Below, piece by piece: positions 1 to 5,937 of a stretch of DNA of 6,858 nucleotides. A model generated the notes under the pieces. It ran no database searches and was not told the DNA's origin. It saw only the letters and a list, made by a program, of their open reading frames with translations. Origin of the DNA: Defluviitaleaceae bacterium (GTDB lineage: Bacteria > Bacillota > Clostridia > Lachnospirales > WRAX01); the NCBI GenBank assembly GCA_009787945.1, contig WQSI01000072.1:1957-8814 (forward strand). The letters run 5' to 3'. How positions within the stretch are numbered: position 1 is the first letter of the stretch; every line of letters starts with the position of its first letter. Position numbers and translations under genes: made by a program.

Positions 1-493
1 ATTGGGGGCGCAAAATAGCGATTAATGGAATTCCTATGGCGACGGATAATACAATTTGCATGAAATTGCCTGGTATGCCAACCACAGGGGCTTCCCATGG
101 CACAGAAAGCACCAAAACCTCACCAACATACATGGCTGGCAACAGCCACAGACCCCCCAATAAAGCCGCTGTAATGTTGAGCCACCATTTTTTGCCGCCT
201 GCCCCGCCAATGTTGGCAACAGTGCCAAAAATTATTGCCATAACAGGGCGCACAACTAGATTTATTGGTGCCCAAGGCACAAAAGGAAAAATAAGGTTAA
301 ACAGCACCATTCCAAGGGAGCTTATAGCACCCATTTTTGGGCCAAACACCACGGACACAATAAAAACCACCGCTGTGCCAGTGTGAATTTGCCCAGCCCC
401 TGTAGGGAAGGGCGAAGGCACACGAACAAAAGCCGTGGCTAAAAACACCAAAGCTATAAAAAGTCCTGCTAAAATCATATCTCTAAGTTTCAT
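1..493 (-). CDS. ECF transporter S component (substrate-binding membrane subunit), 3' end cut by window edge
   Basis: The minus frame opens with ATG at 493 and stays open for 164 codons to the window edge, so the C-terminus is missing. The start follows GAGGG with a 5-base spacer. The protein is very hydrophobic, with about five or six membrane segments (roughly residues 7-23, 38-52, 56-73, 80-95, 105-128, 143-161). The N-terminal pattern VPSPFPTGAGQIHTGTAVVF, then GPKMGA (51-56), WAPINLVVRP (74-83) and a late PGNFMQ (141-146), matches the ECF-type S-component families related to Pfam PF07155/PF12822. Such proteins bind a vitamin or other small molecule and work with the EcfA/EcfA'/EcfT energizing module; no such module is visible here, as is usual for group II ECF systems. 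The substrate cannot be read from the sequence. It follows the aldo/keto reductase by 13 bases and is probably co-transcribed with it. The plus-strand frame over 36-386 is a shadow of this gene. Confidence 0.8.
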   Translation of the reverse strand, partial: MKLRDMILAGLFIALVFLATAFVRVPSPFPTGAGQIHTGTAVVFIVSVVFGPKMGAISSLGMVLFNLIFPFVPWAPINLVVRPVMAIIFGTVANIGGAGGKKWWLNITAALLGGLWLLPAMYVGEVLVLSVPWEAPVVGIPGNFMQIVLSVAIGIPLIAILRPQ

Positions 494-496
494 TTT

Positions 497-504
497 ATCC
501 CTCT
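497..504 (-). promoter_or_regulatory. Ribosome binding site of the ECF S-component gene
   Basis: AGAGGGAT on the minus strand lies 4 bases before the ATG at 493, directly after the aldo/keto reductase stop codon (TAA, 509-507). It supports this ATG as the start of a gene whose end lies outside the window. Confidence 0.7.
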
Positions 505-506
505 TA

Positions 507-1352
507 TTACAGATGTACGCTTCCTGTGTAACTTTCTGGGTCATCAGGGTCGCGGATTACGCGGGTGTTGTTATTTAGGGCGTTTATGGTTTCAATGTCG
601 GTTTTGTCAAGGTTGAAATCAAAAATGTTAAAATTTTCTGCCATGCGGCTTGGGGTCACGGTTTTTGTAATTGCTGAAACCCCCAAATCCATATTCCAAC
701 GTAAAATAACCTGGGCAGGGGTTTTGCCATGCTTTCTGGCGATTTCGGCAATTGTAGGATTATCCATTAGCCCTAAGCGTCCGCGCCCCAAGGGGCAATA
801 GGCTGTAATTAAAATTCCCTTTTGCTGGTAGTATTCGCGGATTTCGGGCTGTGTTAGATATGGATGATGTTCGTATTGATTGACCATAGGTAAAATTTCG
901 CAATATTTTTCCAGTTCTTGCAAATGGTGGATTTTAAGGTTGCAAACCCCGATTGCACGGGTTTTGCCTGACCTGTAAATCTCTTCCAATTTCTTGTAAG
1001 CTTCAATCCAATAACCAGGCAAAGGCCAGTGAACCAAATACAAATCTATATAGTCAAGCCCCAACTTGTCAAGGCTTGCTTCAAAAGCTTCCTGCACACC
1101 ATTCGGGCGGGTTTGCGCTTGATTATGTACTTTTGTTGTGACAAAAATATCTTGCCGAGGCAGACTGCTTTTGCGTATACCCTCACCTAACATATCCTCG
1201 TTACCATAATATTCTGCTGTATCAAAATGCCGAAAGCCTGCATTTATAGCGTTAACAACAACGCCAACGCCGTCAGTGTCAGATGGTATTTGAGATATAC
1301 CCATACCCAGCATGGGCATCTCTACACCATTGTGTAATTTAAAATACTCCAT
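507..1352 (-). CDS. Aldo/keto reductase, NAD(P)H-dependent
   Basis: A complete 281-residue (beta/alpha)8-barrel oxidoreductase of the aldo/keto reductase superfamily, of usual length. The catalytic tetrad is readable: D44 and Y49 in FDTAEYYGNE, K74 in TTKVHN, and H108 in LYLVHWP. The family pattern GFRHFDTA (39-46) and the C-terminal cofactor-binding region ITKTVTPSRMAENFNIFDF correspond to the family motifs IPKS.TP.R..EN...FDF, with Thr in place of the usual Pro. Enzymes of this kind (2,5-diketo-gluconate reductase/glyoxal reductase-like) reduce aldehydes, ketones or alpha-dicarbonyls in the cytosol; the natural substrate cannot be assigned. The ATG at 1352 is preceded by GGGGGA with a 4-base spacer, and that site overlaps the YitT stop codon, so it is in the same operon. 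No direct link to the cell wall genes upstream is evident. Confidence 0.93.
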   Translation of the reverse strand: MEYFKLHNGVEMPMLGMGISQIPSDTDGVGVVVNAINAGFRHFDTAEYYGNEDMLGEGIRKSSLPRQDIFVTTKVHNQAQTRPNGVQEAFEASLDKLGLDYIDLYLVHWPLPGYWIEAYKKLEEIYRSGKTRAIGVCNLKIHHLQELEKYCEILPMVNQYEHHPYLTQPEIREYYQQKGILITAYCPLGRGRLGLMDNPTIAEIARKHGKTPAQVILRWNMDLGVSAITKTVTPSRMAENFNIFDFNLDKTDIETINALNNNTRVIRDPDDPESYTGSVHL

Positions 1353-1356
1353 AAAA

Positions 1357-1362
1357 TCCCCC
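1357..1362 (-). promoter_or_regulatory. Ribosome binding site of the aldo/keto reductase gene
   Basis: The minus strand reads TAGGGGGATTTTATG across this junction. The first G of GGGGGA is the last base of the YitT TAG stop (1364-1362), and the ATG at 1352 follows after 4 bases. This arrangement suggests translational reinitiation or coupling. Confidence 0.65.
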
Positions 1363-2222
1363 TAATCCCTAATTATCTTAGAAAATCCTTCCCCCATAAC
1401 CTCGCGGGCATCGGTAACAATCACAAAAGCAGAGCTGTCAACCTCATTAACAACCTCTTTAAGCCGCTGAATTTGGCGATTGTACATAACGCACAAAATG
1501 ACAGACTTTTCTTGTTTGGTATAAAATCCACGCCCGTCGAGCATGGTTACGCCTCTATCCATTTTATCCTGCAACGCCTGGGCAATTTCTTCCGACTTTT
1601 CAGAGATAATGAACACGCCTTTTGTGAACTTTGGCCACTTCATAAAATATTCCATTGCCATGATAGAGGCAAACAAAGCGATTAAAGCGTACATAGTCCG
1701 TTGAGGCCCAAAAACCGCAAGCCCCGTGAGGATAACGCCCCAGTCCATAACAAGAAGCACACGGGGGGTTGTCAAGCGCTTGAAAATGCGGGAAACCAGG
1801 TCAGCGGCAAGGGTTGAGCCGCCTGTGGTTGCCTCTGCCCTTAGGACGATTGCCACGCCAATACCGCAGACCACACCACCAAACAGCGATGCTAAAAACA
1901 GGTCGGTTTCCACGCCGCCAGGAACGAATTCCAGCAAAAACAGCGACAAAGACATTAAGGCGGCAGCAAAAATGGTTTTCCCGATATATTGTATCCCCAC
2001 GACTTTCAGCGCGATTACCAAAAGAGGGGCGTTAATTAATGCTGTGGTTGCCCACACAGGGAAATCCCACATATACAGGAAAATTGTAGCAAGACCCGAC
2101 ACGCCCCCCACCACCAAATAATGGGGTATGAAGAAAAAGTGGATAGCCACAGACATAATCACGGTTCCCACCGCTGTCATGGCATATTCTAACAAAAGTT
2201 TTTTTGTATTTATTCTACTCAC
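1362..2222 (-). CDS. YitT family membrane protein with C-terminal DUF2179 domain
   Basis: A 286-residue protein of the YitT family: an N-terminal membrane region (YitT_membrane, formerly DUF161, about residues 10-195) with five or so hydrophobic segments, followed by a soluble DUF2179 domain (about 220-277). Seen motifs are the early HFFFIPHYLVVGGVSGLA (28-45), the glycine-rich RAEATTGGSTLAADL (128-142), and in DUF2179 the pattern GVTMLDGRGFYT (224-235) and FVIVTDAREVMGEGF (266-280). These are hallmarks of the family, and the length is typical. Transport or another membrane role is presumed for the family, but the biochemical function is not established. The start is GTG at 2222, overlapping the stop of the upstream glycosyltransferase in the 4-base arrangement GTGA. 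AGAGG with a 6-base spacer precedes it. Tight coupling suggests co-expression with the wall polymer genes, but a role in that pathway is only inference. Confidence 0.93.
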   Translation of the reverse strand: MSRINTKKLLLEYAMTAVGTVIMSVAIHFFFIPHYLVVGGVSGLATIFLYMWDFPVWATTALINAPLLVIALKVVGIQYIGKTIFAAALMSLSLFLLEFVPGGVETDLFLASLFGGVVCGIGVAIVLRAEATTGGSTLAADLVSRIFKRLTTPRVLLVMDWGVILTGLAVFGPQRTMYALIALFASIMAMEYFMKWPKFTKGVFIISEKSEEIAQALQDKMDRGVTMLDGRGFYTKQEKSVILCVMYNRQIQRLKEVVNEVDSSAFVIVTDAREVMGEGFSKIIRD

Positions 2223-2941
2223 ATTGCACCTCTCATTTTTCTAAAAATAACAACAATTGCAAATTTTAACAGCACCCGTTGCCGCCAGATTCGTTTTGGT
2301 TGTCGTAGAAGCCTATAGAGCCACTCTAGCCCAATTTTTTGGAAGAATTTAGGGGCGCGCTTCAGCTCGCCGCTCATCACGTCAAAACTGCCGCCAACAC
2401 CCATTAAAATTTTCGCTCCAAGTTTGTGCTTGTTCGTAGCCGCCCAAATTTCTTGGCGGGGAAACCCCAAACCAACAAGGACAATATCCGCACCAGATGC
2501 GGCAATGCGGGCAATTACTGCATCGTCGTCTTTAAAGTAGCCGTTTTCGCATCCCGCCACCTGCAACCCAAAGCGTTGTTCCATCTGCTTTTTGGCTTTT
2601 TCGGCAACCCCAGGCTTACCACCTAAAAAATACCATTTGACCTCCTTAGCTTCCTTTGCGGCAAAAACTTCCAACAGCAAATCAAAGCCTGCAACACGTT
2701 GTTTCAGCGGCTTTTTGGTTAGCTTGGAAGCGTGAACAATGCCAATTCCATCTGGCACAACCAAGTCAGCAGAGTTAAGCAAATCCTTGAATTTAGTATC
2801 TTTGCGGGCAAGCATCACCATTTCAGGGTTGGGCGTGACAACCAAGCTAGGCTCATCGGTCTTTAAAAGCCCCAAAAAAGCCGATTTCGCTTCACTTATA
2901 GTCAGGCCGTCGAAGCCAACCCCTAATATCTGGGTTCTCAT
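2219..2941 (-). CDS. tagA: WecG/TagA/CpsF family glycosyltransferase (N-acetylmannosaminyltransferase-like)
   Basis: A complete 240-residue GT26-family enzyme. Family motifs in order: TPNPEM (36-41), DLVVPDGIGIV (59-69), RVAGFDL (82-88), YFLGGKPGVAEKA (104-116), GYFKDDD (134-140), VGLGFPRQEIW (156-166), GVGGSFDVMSGELKRAP (181-197) and the basic C-terminal tail GLEWLYRLLRQPKRIWRQR (204-222). D64 and T36 fall where the structurally studied Thermoanaerobacter TagA has its proposed catalytic Asp and a substrate-contacting Thr. The tail is rich in Arg and hydrophobics, as expected for the membrane-associating appendage that completes the active site. The likely reaction is transfer of ManNAc from UDP-ManNAc to undecaprenyl-PP-GlcNAc at the inner membrane face, an early step of wall teichoic acid or secondary cell wall polymer synthesis. 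The ATG overlaps the SUFU gene stop (ATGA, 2941-2938). With csaB next door, a secondary polymer fits better than classical teichoic acid; the donor sugar is inferred. Confidence 0.93.
   Translation of the reverse strand: MRTQILGVGFDGLTISEAKSAFLGLLKTDEPSLVVTPNPEMVMLARKDTKFKDLLNSADLVVPDGIGIVHASKLTKKPLKQRVAGFDLLLEVFAAKEAKEVKWYFLGGKPGVAEKAKKQMEQRFGLQVAGCENGYFKDDDAVIARIAASGADIVLVGLGFPRQEIWAATNKHKLGAKILMGVGGSFDVMSGELKRAPKFFQKIGLEWLYRLLRQPKRIWRQRVLLKFAIVVIFRKMRGAM
2227..2233 (-). promoter_or_regulatory. Ribosome binding site deciding the GTG start of the YitT gene
   Basis: AGAGGTG on the minus strand ends 4 bases before GTG at 2222. An ATG lies one base further upstream (2223) but is in the frame of the glycosyltransferase and is immediately followed by its TGA stop, so the YitT gene must use GTG. 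Confidence 0.65.
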
Positions 2942-3687
2942 ACACAGCTACCCCGCCAAACATCTTGCACCATGTCAATTTTGTGTTGGTCAAACAGGCT
3001 CATCAATGCGTCCATGCCGCGCTCCAGCTTAAAATTCGTTTCCGCTTCACTAACTAACGCCACCATATAAATGTTAATTTCGTTGCCGTCTTTCCCTTTG
3101 ACAACGCCGTTCTCTTCGCCTATACCCACCAAAACCACACCACCCATTTTTGAGTTTGGCAGTATGGGTGTGTAATGGGGGCCATTAGGCACGGTATGCC
3201 CGTCGCCAAGCCATGTATTAAACTCGTGAGGCATACGCGCCAGGAATTTTAACATGCCAATCGCCCAATAGTCATCGCTTGGCATGTTGGAGGTTAGCTC
3301 CATGTCACTGGGCAGCTTCCATGTAGGCGGTAACAACATGAAAACCTCGGCATGTCGCCACAATTCTGGATTTTCTACGTCTGGATGTATGTTCATGGGC
3401 AAATCGGACATGCCTGTGGTGTAAAGCACATAAAAATCGCCATCCTGGGCGGGCTTCATAACATGCACGTCAATATGAACCAAATCCGAGATAATTTCGT
3501 GTAATACAATGGTTTCGCGGTTTGGAAACATTGCGTCAAAATGACCACAAACTTCGTCAATATAAACACAATACTGTTCTGGAGGCTTAAAATCCCTCTC
3601 TACATCGTCGTGGCGATAAACCCGCGAGCCGCCAGGGGTCAGCTCGTCACCATTTTCCCTAAATCTTTCGTTTTCGTTGTTATTCAT
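2938..3687 (-). CDS. Suppressor of fused (SUFU) domain protein
   Basis: A 249-residue soluble protein without signal peptide or membrane segment. It matches the bacterial SUFU family (Pfam PF05076). Visible signatures are SPGGS-like TPGGSRVYRHD (17-27), VLHEIISDLVHIDVHV (61-76), TTGMSDLPMN (90-99), AEVFMLLPPTWKL (113-125), YWAIGMLKFLARMPHEFNTWL (140-160), the GHTVPNG turn (163-169) and PNSKMGGVVLV (177-187). Bacterial SUFU proteins have no settled molecular role; several occur as predicted immunity proteins in polymorphic toxin loci, and the eukaryotic homologue binds Gli/Ci factors. The start is taken as ATG at 3687, because AGGAGG lies 8 bases before it; the upstream in-frame TTG at 3693 would be only 2 bases from that site. 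The gene sits between csaB (12-base gap) and tagA (4-base overlap), so it is translated with the wall polymer enzymes. No toxin gene is seen nearby. Its job here is unknown. Confidence 0.9.
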   Translation of the reverse strand: MNNNENERFRENGDELTPGGSRVYRHDDVERDFKPPEQYCVYIDEVCGHFDAMFPNRETIVLHEIISDLVHIDVHVMKPAQDGDFYVLYTTGMSDLPMNIHPDVENPELWRHAEVFMLLPPTWKLPSDMELTSNMPSDDYWAIGMLKFLARMPHEFNTWLGDGHTVPNGPHYTPILPNSKMGGVVLVGIGEENGVVKGKDGNEINIYMVALVSEAETNFKLERGMDALMSLFDQHKIDMVQDVWRGSCV

Positions 3688-3695
3688 AGCCAAGA

Positions 3696-3701
3696 CCTCC
3701 T
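3696..3701 (-). promoter_or_regulatory. Consensus Shine-Dalgarno AGGAGG deciding the SUFU start
   Basis: The minus strand reads TTTTAGGAGGTCTTGGCTATG. The AGGAGG overlaps the csaB TAG stop (3702-3700) and is 8 bases from ATG at 3687, an ideal spacing, but 2 bases from TTG at 3693. This argues for a 249-residue rather than a 251-residue product, and it is the strongest ribosome binding site in the window. Confidence 0.85.
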
Positions 3702-5937
3702 AAAATAAATCTCTGCTTATAATATTGTAAGCAATTTTCGCATTTTTTTCTGACTTATCAGCCAAAACAGCGGTTTTTTGGGTCAATTGCTCCACAATTT
3801 CATCACGGTTTTTCATTACCTTTTCTGATAAGACAATAAGACGCATTGCAGAAATGTCCTCCAAATTTGTGTAGGTTGTCTGCCCTAAATCCTCCATCAT
3901 AGCGGAAACTTTGGGGTCGTAAACCAATCCAACCACAGGTGTTCCTGCATTTGCGGCATATATGATGGAGTGCAAACGCATACCAAGCATAAATTCTGCC
4001 CCGCCAATGATTGCCAGAACCTCTTCTATGGTAAATTCGTCCTCCAAATAGTAACCCTTATATCTAATTTTTTCCATTATTTTGGTAGATATTTCAGCGT
4101 CATTGCTGGGTTGCATGGGGATGAACAGGGGCGCAAGACCATGCTTTTCCATCATATGGTCACAAAACACTGCCATTTCTGTTATGAAGTCATCCTTCAA
4201 ACTGCGCCAACCACGCAGGGACACACAAAAATATTTGTTGCCTACAAGGTGGATTTTGTTCAGTAACGCCTTTGCGCCTTCCTGGTCAGCTTGGCGAAAG
4301 CGGAATGCCGCGTCTGCCGTAACCTGAACATTGCTGTTTTTTAGCCGCAAATTTTCTAAAGTTTGCAGCGAGCCTCCATCGCGAAGGGTAATTTCTTCGG
4401 CTTTCTCCAGCGCATCTACAGCGCGGCGTTTGTTCTTGTCCTCTGTTAACGGTCCTATACCATTGGCGTAAAGCATGATTTTTGCGCGGTTTTTCGCCGC
4501 CCGTTTCATCACAAAAGTGTAGTAAACTAAACTCCGTGTTGATGTCAAATCCTGGATAAGGCTTCCGCCGCCCATAATTAGCAGGTTCGTCTGCTTCAAA
4601 GCTCTGATGATGGCAGGCAGATTGAAGCGGTACAAAGTTTTCACATTGTAAATTCCTTCGGTTTCTTTGGGTCTTTTGGAGATAACAGATATTCTAATAT
4701 TTGGGTCAATTTCTCTTAAATCCTCCACTACAGAACGAAGCAGAGCATCATCACCATGGTTATTAGAACCATAATACCCCGAAATTAGCGCATCTGTAGC
4801 CTTTCGTGGCTTGCGAACAGCATGATATAATTCTATAGCATCCTTTGCCATTTTGTCAACAGAATATTCCGTTTTAACCATTTCCTGGGCAAAATTGCCT
4901 AGCTCTGCCATTTTATCCGCAGGCATATCCATCAACGCCAAAACATCCCGCCGCAAGGCTTCCTGGGTAACTTCGGAATGTCCTCGGCAGGTGAAATTTG
5001 TTTTAACAGCAACTTCTTTCATAGATGGTTCAAAAAGCCCAAGATAACCCTGCCCGCCCGCTAAAATAACGGGTTTGGCACATGCCATGGCTTCCAATGC
5101 GGAGCGGCTAACCCCCACAAAAATGTCTGCCATACCTAAAAATTTTGACACATCTGTTCGTGTTCCCGTAACAATGACTTTTTGTAGGTTTAATGCGGAA
5201 TTTACCACCTCAGCCTTAGCGGAAACCGCATCCAAGTCATTACCGCCGCCAACGATGATAATGCGGCAATTCGGGTCTTTTTCGTGGATAGAGGGCGCGA
5301 TTTCAATAAGCCGATGGGCGGCGTGGGACATGTCCTTGTCCATGCGGCTGACGTTTACAATGGTTTTGTTGTCGGCACTTAAATCAAATTCGCTTGAAAT
5401 CCCAGAATAATCAGCATTTACGCCAAAAGTGTCCATATTAATGCCATTTATTGTCAGAAAAGCATCCTGGGGGTTCATGCGGTAGTTTTTAATAAGGTTT
5501 TCTTTTATGTCCTCAGCAACGGCAAGGGATGCATCACCAAAGTTGGTTAAAAGTCGGTATGCAAGGGCGTTATTAAAATGAGCGTGGGCGGTTGTCACAA
5601 AAACAAAACCCACTTTCTTTTGTAGCAGGCCGCACAAAAACGCGGGAATACGCGCGTGGGCATGAACCAAATTAATGTCATGCTCGCGGATGACCTTCTC
5701 CAAAATTTTGTAAGATGATATTAGGTTTGCTGGTTTTTTGTTGTGCATGGGCGCGTGGTGGTGTTTTATGCCGTGTTCAACCAGATCATTTTCATAAATG
5801 CCGCCATTTGAAACCACATGCACATCCAAACCACGGTCTTTCAAAGCTTTGCACAACTCCAAAACATGGGTTTCTGCCCCGCCGATGTCCATGCCCATAA
5901 GTGCCATTAAAACTTTTGTTCCTTCAAAACTATTCAT
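3700..5937 (-). CDS. csaB: Fusion of GT4-type glycosyltransferase and CsaB polysaccharide pyruvyltransferase
   Basis: A 745-residue two-enzyme protein in one open frame. Residues about 5-375 are a GT-B fold, GT4-like glycosyltransferase: GGAETHVLEL (19-28), HAHARIPAF (92-100), NVSRMDKDMSH (195-205), IIIVGGGND (226-234), VTGTRTDV (256-263) and SALEAMACAKPVI (279-291). The Glu that normally opens the E-X7-E motif is absent (GVSRSALEA), as far as can be aligned by eye. Residues about 380-745 are a CsaB-type pyruvyltransferase: SGYYGSNNHGDDALLRSV (386-403), IMGGGSLIQD (454-463), LYANGIGPL (489-497), TLRDGGS (517-523), VTADAAF (539-545), and the family hallmark FMLGMRLHSIIYAANAGTPV (649-668), whose Arg-Leu-His is implicated in phosphoenolpyruvate binding in yeast Pvg1. 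CsaB ketalizes pyruvate onto ManNAc of the secondary cell wall polymer, giving the ligand of SLH domains. Stand-alone CsaB is about 360 residues. No signal peptide is seen, so both halves should act in the cytosol. It overlaps murJ by 8 bases. Confidence 0.92.
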   Translation of the reverse strand: MNSFEGTKVLMALMGMDIGGAETHVLELCKALKDRGLDVHVVSNGGIYENDLVEHGIKHHHAPMHNKKPANLISSYKILEKVIREHDINLVHAHARIPAFLCGLLQKKVGFVFVTTAHAHFNNALAYRLLTNFGDASLAVAEDIKENLIKNYRMNPQDAFLTINGINMDTFGVNADYSGISSEFDLSADNKTIVNVSRMDKDMSHAAHRLIEIAPSIHEKDPNCRIIIVGGGNDLDAVSAKAEVVNSALNLQKVIVTGTRTDVSKFLGMADIFVGVSRSALEAMACAKPVILAGGQGYLGLFEPSMKEVAVKTNFTCRGHSEVTQEALRRDVLALMDMPADKMAELGNFAQEMVKTEYSVDKMAKDAIELYHAVRKPRKATDALISGYYGSNNHGDDALLRSVVEDLREIDPNIRISVISKRPKETEGIYNVKTLYRFNLPAIIRALKQTNLLIMGGGSLIQDLTSTRSLVYYTFVMKRAAKNRAKIMLYANGIGPLTEDKNKRRAVDALEKAEEITLRDGGSLQTLENLRLKNSNVQVTADAAFRFRQADQEGAKALLNKIHLVGNKYFCVSLRGWRSLKDDFITEMAVFCDHMMEKHGLAPLFIPMQPSNDAEISTKIMEKIRYKGYYLEDEFTIEEVLAIIGGAEFMLGMRLHSIIYAANAGTPVVGLVYDPKVSAMMEDLGQTTYTNLEDISAMRLIVLSEKVMKNRDEIVEQLTQKTAVLADKSEKNAKIAYNIISRDLF

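Noticed and set aside
34..228. Minus-strand open frame of 64 codons
   Set aside because: It is in a different frame within the ECF S-component gene; the real frame is open from 493 to the edge.
36..386. Plus-strand open frame of 116 codons
   Set aside because: It lies opposite the ECF S-component gene, gives a low-complexity Pro/Thr-rich product with no family resemblance, and is a shadow.
494..506. Possible terminator between the aldo/keto reductase and ECF genes
   Set aside because: The gap is 13 bases and is occupied by a ribosome binding site; no inverted repeat with a T-run is present.
1726..2121. Plus-strand open frame of 131 codons
   Set aside because: It is antisense to the YitT gene, rich in Arg/Thr/Pro as expected from reading membrane-protein codons backwards, and shows no recognisable domain.
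2938..3687. SUFU as an immunity gene of a polymorphic toxin pair
   Set aside because: No toxin-like, secreted or repeat-containing gene is adjacent; both neighbours are biosynthetic enzymes. It remains possible only as an orphan.
3688..3693. In-frame TTG start extending the SUFU protein by two residues
   Set aside because: The TTG lies only 2 bases after AGGAGG, whereas the ATG at 3687 has an 8-base spacer; the ATG was chosen.
5075..5410. Plus-strand open frame of 111 codons opposite the GT4 domain
   Set aside because: The opposite strand carries a continuous, well-recognised glycosyltransferase; no ribosome binding site or domain supports this frame.
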